A stretch of DNA of 64,000 nt, taken from NCBI RefSeq assembly GCF_016127315.1, contig NZ_CP065997.1, positions 4,154,001 through 4,218,000 on the forward strand. Direction: 5' to 3'. Positions 53,257-62,981 of this stretch are shown piece after piece. The position numbers were made by a program, and so were the translations under genes. The notes under the pieces are model-generated. The model saw nothing but the letters and a program-made list of their open reading frames with translations. It did no database searches and was not told where the DNA came from. How positions within the stretch are numbered: position 1 is the first letter of the stretch; every line of letters begins with the position of its first letter. The stretch comes from Achromobacter deleyi. Lineage in GTDB: Bacteria > Pseudomonadota > Gammaproteobacteria > Burkholderiales > Burkholderiaceae_B.

Positions 53257-53289
53257 AAAAACGCCAGACTCGCGTCTGGCGTTTTTTTT
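53257..53289. terminator. Bidirectional terminator between Bug receptor and coaBC
   Basis: ACGCCAGAC-TCGC-GTCTGGCGT, preceded by AAAA and followed by T8: works for the plus-strand receptor and for the convergent coaBC. Confidence 0.93.
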
Positions 53290-53311
53290 GGCCCGGACGA
53301 ACGCGGGCGTG

Positions 53312-54508
53312 TCAGGTCGGCAGCCGCGCCGCGATCTCGGCGATCAGGCGGCGCGCGGCGTCCAGCTTGTCGGCCGCCGGCAGCGGGTGCGCGCCTTGCG
53401 CATCGAACAGCACCAGCTCGGTGGTGTCGGCGTCCATGACCTTGTGCGCCAGGTTGCCCACCAGCAGCGGGATGCCCTTGCGCTGGCGCTTGGCTTCGGC
53501 GTGCTCGGCCAGTTTCTCGGTCTCGGCCGCGAAGCCGACGCACCACGGCCCGTCCTGCAGCTTGGCCACTTCGGCCAGGATGTCGGGATTGGGCTCGAAT
53601 TCCATCTGCGGCGCGCCGCCGCCCTCGCTGGTCTTCTTGAGCTTCTGGTTGCTGACGTTCTTGACGCGCCAGTCGGCCACCGCCGCCACGGCGATGAAGA
53701 TATCGGCATCGGCCGCGCTGGCCATCACCGCGTCATGCATCTGGCGCGCCGTCATCACCGACAGCGCGGTCACGCCGCGCGGCACGGGCAGGGCGGTGGC
53801 GCCGGTGATCAGCGTGACGCGGGCGCCGGCCTCGCGCGCGGCCCGCGCCAGGGCGTAACCGGTCTTGCCCGACGAGCGGTTGCTCAGCACGCGCACCGGG
53901 TCGACCGGCTCGGACGTGGGGCCGGCGGTCAGCAGCACGTGGCGGCCGGCCAGCAGCTTGGGCTGGAAGAAGGCGATCAGGTCGGTCAGGATCTCGTGGG
54001 CTTCGAGCATGCGCCCGTCGCCGGTCTCGCCACAGGCCTGTTCGCCGGCCGACGGGCCCAGGATGCTGATGCCGTCGGCGCGCAGCTGCGCCACGTTGCG
54101 CTGGGTGGCCGGGTTGGCCCACATTTCGCGGTTCATGGCGGGCGCCACCAGCAGCGGGCAGGCGCGCGCCACGCACAGCGTCGACAGCAGGTCGTCGGCC
54201 ATGCCGTGCGCCAGCTTGGCCATGAAGTCGGTGCTGGCCGGCGCGATCAGCACGGCGTCGGCGCCGCGCGTCAGGTCGATGTGCGCCATGTTGTTGGGCA
54301 CCCGCGGGTCCCAGGCATCGACGAACACCGGGCGGCCGGACAGGGCCTGCATGGTCACCGGCGTGATGAAGTGCGTGGCCGCTTCGGTCATCACCACGTC
54401 GACGACGGCGCCTTGTTCGGTCATGCGCCGCACCAGCTCGGCGATTTTGTAGCAGGCGATGCCGCCGGTCAGGCCGAGGACGATGCGTTTGCGGGCGAGG
54501 TCGAGCAT
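53312..54508 (-). CDS. coaBC: Bifunctional phosphopantothenoylcysteine decarboxylase / phosphopantothenate-cysteine ligase
   Basis: 398 residues (Dfp). N-terminal FMN-binding decarboxylase CoaC: LGLTGGIACYKIAELVRR, NNMAHIDLTRGADAVLIAPAS (catalytic His), APAMNREMW and GEQACGETGDGRM (active Cys and proton donor). C-terminal CTP-dependent ligase CoaB: LTAGPTSEPVDPVRVLSNRSSGKTGYALA, KLKKTSEGGG (conserved Lys) and VGFAAET. Carries out steps 2 and 3 of coenzyme A synthesis. Ends the minus-strand housekeeping group but is separated from lspA by that gene's terminator. Confidence 0.96.
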   Translation of the reverse strand: MLDLARKRIVLGLTGGIACYKIAELVRRMTEQGAVVDVVMTEAATHFITPVTMQALSGRPVFVDAWDPRVPNNMAHIDLTRGADAVLIAPASTDFMAKLAHGMADDLLSTLCVARACPLLVAPAMNREMWANPATQRNVAQLRADGISILGPSAGEQACGETGDGRMLEAHEILTDLIAFFQPKLLAGRHVLLTAGPTSEPVDPVRVLSNRSSGKTGYALARAAREAGARVTLITGATALPVPRGVTALSVMTARQMHDAVMASAADADIFIAVAAVADWRVKNVSNQKLKKTSEGGGAPQMEFEPNPDILAEVAKLQDGPWCVGFAAETEKLAEHAEAKRQRKGIPLLVGNLAHKVMDADTTELVLFDAQGAHPLPAADKLDAARRLIAEIAARLPT

Positions 54509-54619
54509 GGGTGTCGGACGGCGGTTTGAATGCCGTCAAATCAGGGAACGGACAGTGATTTTATTCCGCATTGCCGCATCGCGCCGTTCGCCATGCGTGC
54601 AGGGGGCCTCAAATAGCCA

Positions 54620-54644
54620 AAAACCCGGCCAGGGGCCGGGTTTT
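54620..54644 (-). terminator. Terminator of the lspA operon
   Basis: AAAACCCGGCC / GGCCGGGTTTT with a 3-nt loop, between the lspA stop (54665) and coaBC. Followed by T-rich sequence on the minus strand. Confidence 0.88.
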
Positions 54645-54664
54645 GAAGGGGGGCGGGCGAAGGC

Positions 54665-55189
54665 TCAGGCGCGCGGCTTGCGGGCCCGTAGCAGTTCGTC
54701 CAGCACCAGCAGCACGGCGCCGCAACTGATCCCCACGTCTGCCAGGTTGAAGGCCGGGAAATACCAGTCGCGCCAGTAGAACAGCAGGAAGTCCACCACG
54801 TGGCCATACACCACCCGGTCGATCACGTTGCCGATGGCGCCGCCCAGGATCAGCGTCAGCGCCAGGCAGAAGCGCGGCTGGCCGCGGGTGCGGCGCAGGA
54901 TCACGGTGATGACCACCGCGGCCACGATGCCCAGGCCGGTGAACAGCCAGCGCTGCCAGCCTTCCTCGGACGCCAGGAAGCTGAATGCCGCGCCGCGGTT
55001 GTACAGCAGCGTGAAGTCGAAGAACGGCAGCAGGTTCAGGCGCTCGCCATACTGGTACGAGGTGTTGAAGTACACCTTGGTCAGCTGGTCCAGGACGATG
55101 ATCGCCAGGGCCAGCGCCAGCCAGCGGCCCACCCGTGCGGGCGGGGCGCTGGCGGGAGCCGCGGCGGCGGTGCCGTGGGGGCCCGCCAT
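54665..55189 (-). CDS. lspA: Lipoprotein signal peptidase (signal peptidase II)
   Basis: 174 residues, four membrane helices. The catalytic Asp pair lies in LGGAIGNVIDRVVYGHVVDF and PAFNLADVGIS. It cleaves prolipoprotein signal peptides in the inner membrane after diacylglyceryl transfer, a step needed by lipoproteins such as PqiC and EhuB in this window. ATG 2 nt after the ileS stop; a longer frame upstream overlaps ileS and is rejected. A 26-residue Ala/Pro-rich N-terminal extension precedes the first helix. Confidence 0.95.
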   Translation of the reverse strand: MAGPHGTAAAAPASAPPARVGRWLALALAIIVLDQLTKVYFNTSYQYGERLNLLPFFDFTLLYNRGAAFSFLASEEGWQRWLFTGLGIVAAVVITVILRRTRGQPRFCLALTLILGGAIGNVIDRVVYGHVVDFLLFYWRDWYFPAFNLADVGISCGAVLLVLDELLRARKPRA

Positions 55190-55191
55190 GC

Positions 55192-58053
55192 TCAGGCCTT
55201 GTCGCGGGCTTCGCCCGAGCCGAACAGGTTGGACACGCAGCGGCCGCAGATCTCGGGGTGATCCGGATCCTGGCCCACGTCCAGGCGCCAGTGCCAGCAG
55301 CGCTCGCACTTCTTGTGCCTGGACGGCGTCACCTCGATGCGGGTCTCGCCTTCGCCGGCGTGCACATTGGCGCGCGACACGATCAGCACGAAGCGCAGGT
55401 CGTCGCCCAGGCTGGCCAGCAGTTGCTGGTCTTCGCCGCTGGCGTACAGGTCGACCTCGGCCTGCAGCGACGAACCGATGTCGCCGGCCGTGCGCACTTC
55501 CTCCAGCTTGCGCTGGACTTCGGCGCGGATGGCGCGCAGGCGCGTCCACTTGGCCGACAGGGCCTCGGCGTCCGCGAACGGCGGCAGCGCGTGATAGACC
55601 TCGGTGAAGATGGTGACGCGGGCCGCGTCGGCCTGGTGCTTCAGGGCCGAGCCGACCAGTTCCTTCCAGGCCTCTTCGGCCGTGAACGACAGGATCGGCG
55701 CCATCAGCTTGAGCAGCGTCTGGGTGATGTCCAGCAACGCGGTCTGGGCCGAGCGGCGGGCGACGCTGTCCACCTTCGAGGTGTACAGGCGGTCCTTCAG
55801 GATGTCCAGGTAGAACGCGCCCAGGTCTTCCGAGCAGAACGTCTGCAGGCGCGACACGGCCGGGTGGAAGTCGTAGCGCTCGTAGTGGCCCTGCACCTCG
55901 GCCTGCATCTGCGCCGTCATGGCCAGCGCGTAGCGGTCGATCTCGAACAGGTCACCGTAGGGCACGGCCTGCGACACGGCGTCGAAGTCGGCCAGGTTGG
56001 CCAGCAGGAAGCGCAGCGTGTTGCGGATGCGGCGGTAGCCCTCGACCACGCGCTTGAGGATCTCGTCGGAGATCGACAGCTCGCCCGAGTAGTCGGTGGA
56101 CGCGACCCACAGGCGCAGGATCTCGGCGCCCAGCGAATCGGACACCTTCTGCGGCGCGATCACGTTGCCGACCGACTTGCTCATCTTGCGGCCCTGGCCG
56201 TCCACCACGAAGCCGTGCGTCAGCAGGGCCTTGTAGGGCGGCTGGCCGTACAGCATGCAGCCGGTCAGCAGCGACGAGTGGAACCAGCCGCGGTGCTGGT
56301 CGGAACCTTCCAGGTAGAGGTCGGCGGGCCAGCCCAGTTCGGCGCCGTGCGAGCCGGCGAAATCGCCGTCCTTGCCGCCCAGCACGGTGGCGTGGGTGCT
56401 GCCCGAGTCGAACCACACGTCCAGCGTGTCGCGGTTCTTTTCGTACTGGTCGGCTTCGTCGCCCAGCAGCTCGCGCGGGTCCAGCGTCTGCCAGGCCTCG
56501 ATGCCGCCTTGCTCGACGCGCTGCGCGACCTGTTCCAGCAGCTCGGCCGTGCGCGGGTGCAGCGCGCCGGTTTCCTTGTGCACGAAGAAGGCCATCGGCG
56601 TGCCCCACTGGCGCTGGCGCGACAGGGTCCAGTCCGGACGGTTGGCGATCATCGCGTGCAGGCGGGCGCGGCCCCAGGCCGGGTAGAAGGCCGTGGCGTC
56701 GATGCCGGCCAGCGCCGATTCGCGCAGGGTCGGGCCGCCGTCCCTGGGCTGCACGTCCATGCCGGCGAACCACTGGCTGGTGGCGCGGTAGATGATCGGC
56801 GTCTTGTGGCGCCAGCAGTGCATGTAGCTGTGCTTGTGCTTTTCCACGTGCATCAGCGCGCCGGCTTCCTTCAGGGCCTCGACGATCTTGGGGTTGGCGT
56901 CCCAGATCGACAGGCCGCCGAACAGCGCCAGGCTGTCGACGTACTTGCCGTCGCCCATGACCGGGCTGATGAAGTCGGTGTCCTTCATGCCGTGCTCTTT
57001 GCACGAGATGAAGTCTTCGATACCGTAGGCGGGGGCCGAGTGCACCACGCCGGTGCCCGAGTCGGCCGTGACGTAGTCGCCCAGGTAGACGGGGGCCTTG
57101 CGGTCGTAGGCGGCTTCGAACTGCGCCAGCGGATGGCGGAACTCGATGCCCGACAGCGCCGCGCCCGGCGCGGTGGCGATGACTTCGCCTTCCAGGTTCC
57201 AGGCCTTCAGGCAGGCCTCGACGCGGTCGCGCGCGATCAGCAGCAGCGGGCCGAACTTGGGCGCGGGCGACACGCGCACCAGCGCGTATTCGATTTCGGG
57301 GTGCAGGTTCAGCGCCTGGTTGGACGGGATGGTCCAGGGCGTGGTGGTCCAGATGACGATGGCGCCGTCGTCGACCTTGTCCAGGCCGAAGGCCTTGGCC
57401 AGCTTGTCGTGCTCGGCGAACGGGAAGGCCACGTCCACCGCCGGGTCGACGCGGTCGGCGTACTCGACCTCGGCCTCGGCCAGCGCCGAGCCACAGTCGA
57501 AACACCAGTTCACGGGCTTGAGGCCGCGGAACACGTAGCCCTTGTCCAGGATACGGCCCAGCACGCGGATCTCGTCGGCTTCATTGCTGAAGTTCATCGT
57601 CATGTAGGGACGATCCCACTCGCCCAGCACGCCCAGGCGCTTGAAGTCCTTGCGCTGGCGGTCGATCTGCTCGAGCGCGTAGGCGCGTGCCTTGGACTGC
57701 ACTTCGGCCACGGGCAGGTGCTTGCCGTACTTCTTCTCGATCTGGATCTCGATCGGCATGCCGTGGCAATCCCAGCCCGGCACGTAGTGCGCGTCATAGC
57801 CGGCCATGTTGCGGCTCTTGACGATGATGTCCTTCAGGATCTTGTTGACCGCGTGGCCGATGTGGATGTCACCGTTGGCGTAGGGTGGACCGTCGTGCAG
57901 CACGAAGCGCGGACGGCTGCGGCTGGCGGCGCGGATCGCCTGGTAGACGTGGTTTTCCTCCCACTGCGCAATCCAGGCGGGCTCGCGCTTGGCGAGGTCG
58001 CCCCGCATGGGGAAGGGGGTATCGGGCAGGTTGAGGGTCTTTTTATAGTCCAT
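55192..58053 (-). CDS. ileS: Isoleucyl-tRNA synthetase
   Basis: 953 residues, class I synthetase. HIGH motif in [25 protein letters not shown] motif as KMSKSVGN, the CP1 editing insertion between, and a C-terminal zinc finger (CERCWHW...CGRC) as in bacterial IleRS. Start ATG at 58053 yields [25 protein letters not shown], the family N-terminus; the upstream TTG is less likely. Overlaps the 3' end of ribF by 11 nt and is followed by lspA, the conserved ribF-ileS-lspA order. Confidence 0.97.
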   Translation of the reverse strand: MDYKKTLNLPDTPFPMRGDLAKREPAWIAQWEENHVYQAIRAASRSRPRFVLHDGPPYANGDIHIGHAVNKILKDIIVKSRNMAGYDAHYVPGWDCHGMPIEIQIEKKYGKHLPVAEVQSKARAYALEQIDRQRKDFKRLGVLGEWDRPYMTMNFSNEADEIRVLGRILDKGYVFRGLKPVNWCFDCGSALAEAEVEYADRVDPAVDVAFPFAEHDKLAKAFGLDKVDDGAIVIWTTTPWTIPSNQALNLHPEIEYALVRVSPAPKFGPLLLIARDRVEACLKAWNLEGEVIATAPGAALSGIEFRHPLAQFEAAYDRKAPVYLGDYVTADSGTGVVHSAPAYGIEDFISCKEHGMKDTDFISPVMGDGKYVDSLALFGGLSIWDANPKIVEALKEAGALMHVEKHKHSYMHCWRHKTPIIYRATSQWFAGMDVQPRDGGPTLRESALAGIDATAFYPAWGRARLHAMIANRPDWTLSRQRQWGTPMAFFVHKETGALHPRTAELLEQVAQRVEQGGIEAWQTLDPRELLGDEADQYEKNRDTLDVWFDSGSTHATVLGGKDGDFAGSHGAELGWPADLYLEGSDQHRGWFHSSLLTGCMLYGQPPYKALLTHGFVVDGQGRKMSKSVGNVIAPQKVSDSLGAEILRLWVASTDYSGELSISDEILKRVVEGYRRIRNTLRFLLANLADFDAVSQAVPYGDLFEIDRYALAMTAQMQAEVQGHYERYDFHPAVSRLQTFCSEDLGAFYLDILKDRLYTSKVDSVARRSAQTALLDITQTLLKLMAPILSFTAEEAWKELVGSALKHQADAARVTIFTEVYHALPPFADAEALSAKWTRLRAIRAEVQRKLEEVRTAGDIGSSLQAEVDLYASGEDQQLLASLGDDLRFVLIVSRANVHAGEGETRIEVTPSRHKKCERCWHWRLDVGQDPDHPEICGRCVSNLFGSGEARDKA

Positions 58054-59008
58054 GAACGGCAAAATAGGCGCGCGCGTTTCGCGCGTCTTCGGCGATGGCG
58101 GCAGTCAGGGAAGGGAGGTCAGGAAATTTTTCTTCGTCCCGCAGCTTTTGCAGGAATTCGATACGCACGAGTTTACCGTATGCGTTGACGGTCTCGTCGA
58201 GCAGGTGTGCTTCCAGCAGCACGCGTCCGCGGTCCTCGACCGTCGGGCGCACGCCCAGGCTGGCCACCGCCGGCAGGGCGCGTTCGGCCAGGCCGTAGAC
58301 CTGCACCACGTAAATGCCGGAGCGGGCCGCGCAACGCTCGGCCACCCGCAGGTTCATGGTCGGAAAGCCCAGGGTGCGGCCCAGCTTCTGGCCGTGGATC
58401 ACGTGGCCGCTGATATGGAAGGGGTGCCCCAGCAGGTGGCGGGCCCGGTCCAGGTCGCCCACCGCCAGGGCGGTGCGCACCTCCGAGCTCGAAATGCGGT
58501 GGCCGTGGCGGTCGGTGACGTCGGCCAGGGTCTGCACCTCGAAGCCATGGCGCAGGCCGGCCTCGCGCAGCAGGTCGATGTCGCCGCTGCGCTTGTGGCC
58601 GAAGCGGAAATCCTCGCCCACCAGCAGCCATTTGGTGTCCAGGCCGTGGACCAGCAGGTTCTCGATGAAGGCGTTGGCCGACATTTCGGCCAGGCGGGCG
58701 TTGAATCGCTCGACCACCACCTGCGAAACGCCGTAGCGCGCCAGCGCCGCCAGCTTGTCGCGCAGCCCGGAAATGCGGGTCGGCGCCAGCTCGGGACGCT
58801 GGTTCAGCGTGGCGAAGTACTCGCGCGGGTGCGGTTCGAAGGTCATCACGGCCGGCGTCAGGCCACGGTCGCGCGCGACCTGGCAGACCCGCGCCAGCAT
58901 GGCCTGGTGTCCTCGGTGGACGCCGTCGAAATTGCCGATGGTCAGCGCGCTGGGAGCGCGCTGGGCGGGCGGCGGAAGGGATCGGTAGATGCGCAGCGGT
59001 GGTTTCAC
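58043..59008 (-). CDS. ribF: Bifunctional riboflavin kinase / FAD synthetase
   Basis: 321 residues. N-terminal FAD synthetase ([15 protein letters not shown], nucleotidyltransferase HxGH-type), C-terminal flavokinase ([29 protein letters not shown]). Makes FMN and FAD from riboflavin. The GTG at 59008 gives [15 protein letters not shown], matching the usual RibF start; an ATG at 59050 (14 codons upstream) is also in frame, has a GGGG Shine-Dalgarno, but overlaps the promoter zone of purN. Divergent from purN. Upstream gene of the ribF-ileS-lspA operon. Confidence 0.93.
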   Translation of the reverse strand: MKPPLRIYRSLPPPAQRAPSALTIGNFDGVHRGHQAMLARVCQVARDRGLTPAVMTFEPHPREYFATLNQRPELAPTRISGLRDKLAALARYGVSQVVVERFNARLAEMSANAFIENLLVHGLDTKWLLVGEDFRFGHKRSGDIDLLREAGLRHGFEVQTLADVTDRHGHRISSSEVRTALAVGDLDRARHLLGHPFHISGHVIHGQKLGRTLGFPTMNLRVAERCAARSGIYVVQVYGLAERALPAVASLGVRPTVEDRGRVLLEAHLLDETVNAYGKLVRIEFLQKLRDEEKFPDLPSLTAAIAEDARNARAYFAVHGL

Positions 59009-59071
59009 GAGCGAGAGTTTACAATTTTGGATTACGGGATTGTTCGTCATCCCCAATTTGGATCGCTCATC

Positions 59072-59737
59072 TTGCCGGAAACCTCTACTACAACGCGCCG
59101 CATCGTCATCCTGATCTCGGGACGCGGCAGCAACATGCAGGCCCTGGTCGAGGCCTGTCGCCAACAGGGCTGGCCGGCCAGCATCGCCGCCGTGATCGCC
59201 AGCCGCCCGGACGCCGCCGGCCTGGAATGGGCCGCCGCCCAGGGCATCGCCACCGCGGCGCTGTACCACAAGGACTATGCCAGCCGCGAAGCCTTCGACG
59301 CCGCGCTGGCCGCTGAAATCGACCTGCACGCGCCGGATTACGTCATCCTGGCCGGCTTCATGCGGGTGCTGACCCCCGGCTTCGTCAACCGCTACAGCGG
59401 CCGCCTGGTCAACATCCACCCGTCGCTGCTGCCGGCGTTCCCCGGCCTGCACACGCACGCCCAGGCGCTGGCCACCGGCGTGCGGGTGCATGGTTGCACC
59501 GTGCATTTCGTGACGCCGGTGCTGGACCACGGTCCCATCATCGCCCAGGGCTGCGTGCCGGTCCTGGCCGGCGACACGCCCGAAATGCTGGCCGAGCGCG
59601 TGCTGGAAGTCGAACACCAGGCTTTTCCGACCGCCGTGCGCTGGCTGGCCGAAGGCCGGGTTACCCTGACGAATGACCACCGGGTGGACGTGCAGGGCGA
59701 TCCTGACCGCCTGTTCACCTGGTCCGCGGCGGCTTGA
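59072..59737 (+). CDS. purN: Phosphoribosylglycinamide formyltransferase (GAR transformylase)
   Basis: 221 residues. IVILISGRGSNMQAL near the start (10-formyl-THF/GAR binding), the HPSLLPAFPGLHTHAQAL active-site loop with catalytic His, and DHGPII with the catalytic Asp. It formylates GAR in purine synthesis. No ATG is available near the family N-terminus; the best start is TTG at 59072 (PETSTTTRRIVILIS). Only 63 nt separate this from the ribF start, so both promoters lie in a very short divergent region. Confidence 0.9.
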   Translation: MPETSTTTRRIVILISGRGSNMQALVEACRQQGWPASIAAVIASRPDAAGLEWAAAQGIATAALYHKDYASREAFDAALAAEIDLHAPDYVILAGFMRVLTPGFVNRYSGRLVNIHPSLLPAFPGLHTHAQALATGVRVHGCTVHFVTPVLDHGPIIAQGCVPVLAGDTPEMLAERVLEVEHQAFPTAVRWLAEGRVTLTNDHRVDVQGDPDRLFTWSAAA

Positions 59738-59823
59738 GCGCCGCCGTTGCGCACCGCGGGCCGCCCGACGGCCCCTGAATCGCTTTTATCGGGCGGCGTC
59801 TGGCCGCCCCACTGGAATACACC

Positions 59824-62241
59824 ATGAGCAAACCCCAATCTCCGCGTTCCCGTCCGGCAGCCGAAGGCCGCGACGGCCGGTCCTTCTTCTCGCGTCCCAA
59901 GGGCGAGGCCCGCAGCGTGCAGGAACGCGCGCCCCGCGGCGAGCGCGCCGCCGGTGAGCGTGAAGGCCGTGAAGGCCGTCCGGACGAGCGCCGCGACAGC
60001 CGTCCGACCCCGCGCCCGTCCTATGACGCGCCGCGCGGCGAGGGGCGCGGCGAACGCGCTTCCTTCGGCGACCGTCGCGAAGGCTCGGGCCGCCCGACGC
60101 CGCGTCCTTCCTACGAGGGCGGCCGCGGCGAAGACCGTGGCGGCGAACGCGGTTCCTTCAATTCGGACCGCCGCGAAGGCCAGGGCCGCCCGGATTCGCG
60201 TCCGTCCTACGGTTCCCCGCGTGGCGAAGGCCGTGGCGGCGAGCGCGGTTCCTTCAATTCGGACCGCCGCGAAGGCCAGGGCCGCCCGGATTCGCGCCCG
60301 TCCTACGGTTCCCCGCGTGGCGAAGGCCGTGGCGGTGAACGCGGTTCCTTCAATTCGGACCGCCGCGAAGGCCAGGGTCGCCCGGATTCGCGCCCGTCCT
60401 ACGGCGCCCCGCGCGGCGAAGGCCGTGGCGGCGAGCGCGGTTCCTTCAATTCGGACCGCCGCGAAGGCCAGGGCCGTCCGGATTCGCGTCCGTCCTACGG
60501 TTCCCAGCGCGGCGAAGGCCGTGGCGGCGAACGCGGTTCCTACAATTCGGATCGCCGTGAAGGCCAGGGTCGCCCGGATTCGCGCCCGTCCTACGGTGCC
60601 CCGCGCGGCGAAGGCCGTGGCGGCGAGCGCGGTTCCTTCAATTCGGACCGCCGCGAAGGCCAGGGCCGTCCTGATTCACGCCCGTCCTATGGCTCCCCGC
60701 GCGGCGAAGGCCGTGATGGCGAACGCGGTTCCCACGGTTCCGAGCGCCGCGAAGGCCATGGCCAGCGCGACGCGGCCCCGCAAAAGCCGCAATTCAACCG
60801 TCCGCGCCTGTCGTACGCCGCCAGCCGCATCGACCAGGTGCAGCGCGTGCTGGGCGAGATCCTGCAATGGACCTACCCGGCCGACGCCGCCCTGTCGCAC
60901 TGGCTGCGCGGCCACCCCGGCCTGGGCGCGCGCGACCGTTCCGAGGTAGCCGAAGCCGTCTACGACGTGCTGCGCCACCTGCGCCGCTACCGCCAGTTCG
61001 GCGAAAGCGGCGTCGGCCCGGCTTCGCGCCGCCTGGCCATCCTCGGCCTGGCCGCCACCCTGGGCGCGGAAGCGCTGCAGGAAGGCCTGGACGCCGCCGA
61101 GGCCGAATGGCTCCAGCGCGTGCTGCAGATCGACCTGGCGACGCTGCCCCGCGCCGTGCGCGGCAGCATCCCCGACTGGCTCGACGAGCGCCTGAGCGCC
61201 ATGGAAAGCCCTGAAACCCTGATCGAGGCGCTCAACCGCCAGGCCAGCCTGGACCTGCGCGTCAACCCGCTCAAGGTCGAGCGCGACGCCATGCTGACCG
61301 AACTGCAGCAGAGCGCCGGCCGCTACGAGCCCGTGGCCATGCCGTACTCGCCCTGGGGCATCCGCATGGAAGGCCGCCCGGCGATCAACCGCTGGCCGCA
61401 GTTCGAGAACGGCAGCATCGAGGTGCAGGACGAGGGCAGCCAGCTGCTGGCCCTGCTGGTGGCCCCGCGCCGCGGCGAAATGATCATCGACTTCTGCGCC
61501 GGCGCCGGCGGCAAGACCCTGCTGCTGGGCGCGCTGATGCGTTCGACCGGCCGCCTCTACGCCTTCGACGTCTCGGCCGCCCGCTTGGCGCGCGCCAAGC
61601 CGCGCTTTGCCCGCAGCGGATTGTCGAACGTGGTGCCGGTGGTGATCGACAGCGAGAACGACGCCCGCGTCAAGCGCCTGGCCGGCAAGGCCCAGCGCGT
61701 GCTGGTCGACGCGCCTTGCAGCGGTATCGGCACGCTGCGCCGCAACCCCGACCTGAAGTGGCGCCAGCACCCCGAGTCGCTGGCTGAACTGGGCCAGCTG
61801 CAGGAACGCATCCTCAACAGCGCCGCGCGCTGCGTGGCGCCCGGCGGCCGCCTGGTGTACGCCACCTGCAGCCTGCTGGCCGAGGAAAACGAGGTGCAGG
61901 CCGACCGCTTCCTGGCCAGCCATCCCGATTTCGAACGCGTGGACGCGGCCGAGATCCTGGCGGCCCGCTGCGACACCCTGAAGCTGGAAGGGCCCTACGT
62001 CCAGCTGCGCCCGGACGTGCATGGCACCGACGGCTTCTTCGCCGCCGTGTTCGAGCGTCGCAAGAAGGCGGCCACTGCGGCGGAATGCGAAGCCGAGGCG
62101 CAGGCCGATGCCGAAGCGCCGCTGGATGAGGGTGTCGATACCGCCGAGGCGCCTGCCGCCCAGGAGACCCTGGAGCCGGTGACCGCCGAAGCGTCGGCCG
62201 AAGCGTCCGGCGAGGCGGATCAGGACAAGCCCGCTTCCTGA
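59824..62241 (+). CDS. RsmB/NOP-family RNA m5C methyltransferase with tandem-repeat N-terminus
   Basis: 805 residues, about 300 longer than usual family members. Residues 1-320 are a low-complexity Arg/Gly/Ser/Glu domain, including six identical-length 32-residue units (about 110-301) reading GSFNSDRREGQGRPDSRPSY-GSPRGEGRGGER. The methyltransferase follows (about 330-740): FCAGAGGKT (SAM), the motif IV/VI cysteines in APCSGIGTLRRNPDLKWR and VYATCSLLAEEN, and GTDGFFAAVFER. C-terminal tail (about 745-805) is acidic (Ala/Glu-rich). It methylates cytosine in rRNA or other RNA. The repeat domain could bind RNA, as RG-rich domains do; strain-to-strain copy number probably varies. The 32-residue period equals 96 bp. 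ATG 86 nt after the purN stop. Confidence 0.92.
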   Translation: MSKPQSPRSRPAAEGRDGRSFFSRPKGEARSVQERAPRGERAAGEREGREGRPDERRDSRPTPRPSYDAPRGEGRGERASFGDRREGSGRPTPRPSYEGGRGEDRGGERGSFNSDRREGQGRPDSRPSYGSPRGEGRGGERGSFNSDRREGQGRPDSRPSYGSPRGEGRGGERGSFNSDRREGQGRPDSRPSYGAPRGEGRGGERGSFNSDRREGQGRPDSRPSYGSQRGEGRGGERGSYNSDRREGQGRPDSRPSYGAPRGEGRGGERGSFNSDRREGQGRPDSRPSYGSPRGEGRDGERGSHGSERREGHGQRDAAPQKPQFNRPRLSYAASRIDQVQRVLGEILQWTYPADAALSHWLRGHPGLGARDRSEVAEAVYDVLRHLRRYRQFGESGVGPASRRLAILGLAATLGAEALQEGLDAAEAEWLQRVLQIDLATLPRAVRGSIPDWLDERLSAMESPETLIEALNRQASLDLRVNPLKVERDAMLTELQQSAGRYEPVAMPYSPWGIRMEGRPAINRWPQFENGSIEVQDEGSQLLALLVAPRRGEMIIDFCAGAGGKTLLLGALMRSTGRLYAFDVSAARLARAKPRFARSGLSNVVPVVIDSENDARVKRLAGKAQRVLVDAPCSGIGTLRRNPDLKWRQHPESLAELGQLQERILNSAARCVAPGGRLVYATCSLLAEENEVQADRFLASHPDFERVDAAEILAARCDTLKLEGPYVQLRPDVHGTDGFFAAVFERRKKAATAAECEAEAQADAEAPLDEGVDTAEAPAAQETLEPVTAEASAEASGEADQDKPAS
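60151..60726 (+). repeat. Six 96-bp in-frame tandem repeats
   Basis: Copies begin at 60151, 60247, 60343, 60439, 60535 and 60631, each starting GGTTCCTTCAATTCGG or close (GGTTCCTACAATTCGG in copy five), with a decayed seventh at 60727 and degenerate shorter copies between about 60000 and 60150. Period exactly 96 bp (32 codons). Third-position changes are common between copies but most protein residues are kept, which points to selection on the peptide or frequent homogenisation. Replication slippage or recombination would change length in steps of 32 residues. Confidence 0.95.
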
Positions 62242-62263
62242 GCGGGGCTGTCCCCGCGCCGGC

Positions 62264-62659
62264 TTAGGGAGCCGGCGCGATGCCCAGCGTCGCGCTGTAG
62301 CGGCGCGTTCCGATGGTCTTATTCTGGTATTTCACTTCCCAGGCCAGCGAATCCGATCCGGGTTGGTTGGCCTGGTAGACCAGTTGCGCCACCGGCACTG
62401 TCTTATATGCGCAACGTCCCGAGTCGCTGGACTGGCCGCGCGTCTGGACGATGCTGGCGGTGCCCAGGCGCGGCTGCAGCGTGATGGTGACGCGGGGCGC
62501 GCGCAGCGCCAGGCAGTCCGAGCCGCGGATCTCGTAATAGGACGCCAGCACGGTAATGTCCCCGGTTTTCAGCGACTGCGCATGCGTGGGCGCCGCGGCG
62601 GCCAGGCCGGTCGCGGCCAGGAGGGCAATAAAATGGGGACGGATTTTTTCGCGGAACAT
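62264..62659 (-). CDS. Small exported protein of unknown function
   Basis: 131 residues. N-terminal signal peptide (IRPHFIALLAATGLAAAAPTHA-Q). The mature 104 residues hold two cysteines (SDCLAL and GRCAYKT) that could form a disulphide, and are beta-rich with basic and Thr/Ser residues (APRVTITLQPRLGTASIVQTRGQ). No family recognised; periplasmic or secreted. No good Shine-Dalgarno is seen, and the gene stands alone between convergent methyltransferase and divergent desaturase genes. Confidence 0.7.
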   Translation of the reverse strand: MFREKIRPHFIALLAATGLAAAAPTHAQSLKTGDITVLASYYEIRGSDCLALRAPRVTITLQPRLGTASIVQTRGQSSDSGRCAYKTVPVAQLVYQANQPGSDSLAWEVKYQNKTIGTRRYSATLGIAPAP

Positions 62660-62981
62660 CGTGGGGCGGAAGAGGCGGTGATGGCGGACCGAAGTGTGCG
62701 CCAGACGCGTGGCGCCCGCAAGACAGCGCCCCAGCCTGACAGGAACTTTAATCGCCGAAGGTAGCCAAAACGGAGTGCCCGGCGTGGGCGCATCCCGGCC
62801 CGGGATGCGCCGTCATCGCCGCCACGGGTCGCCGACTCGGTCGCGCGCCTGCCGTCGTATGGTCAAAAGTAGGGCTTAGTCCTTGATTTCCCTCAAAAAC
62901 TATTTTGAAACTCCATTGTCATAACGCGGCAAAGGTAAGCTAAACTTCAGGCACTCTTCAAGCGAGGCTCATTACAGCTTT
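62660..62981. other. Intergenic region between small exported gene and desaturase
   Basis: 322 nt without a credible gene. GC-rich first half with a perfect 11-bp stem (GGCGCATCCCG at 62787-62797, CGGGATGCGCC at 62801-62811). The second half, from about 62865, is AT-rich (runs such as CTCAAAAACTATTTTGAAAC), the likely desaturase promoter, with TTGTCA at 62916-62921 as a possible -35 and TAAACT at 62941-62946 as -10 (spacing of 19, so not ideal). Confidence 0.5.

Noticed and set aside
60001..60780. CRISPR array
   Set aside because: Repeats are contiguous, 96 bp long, in frame and without unique spacers.
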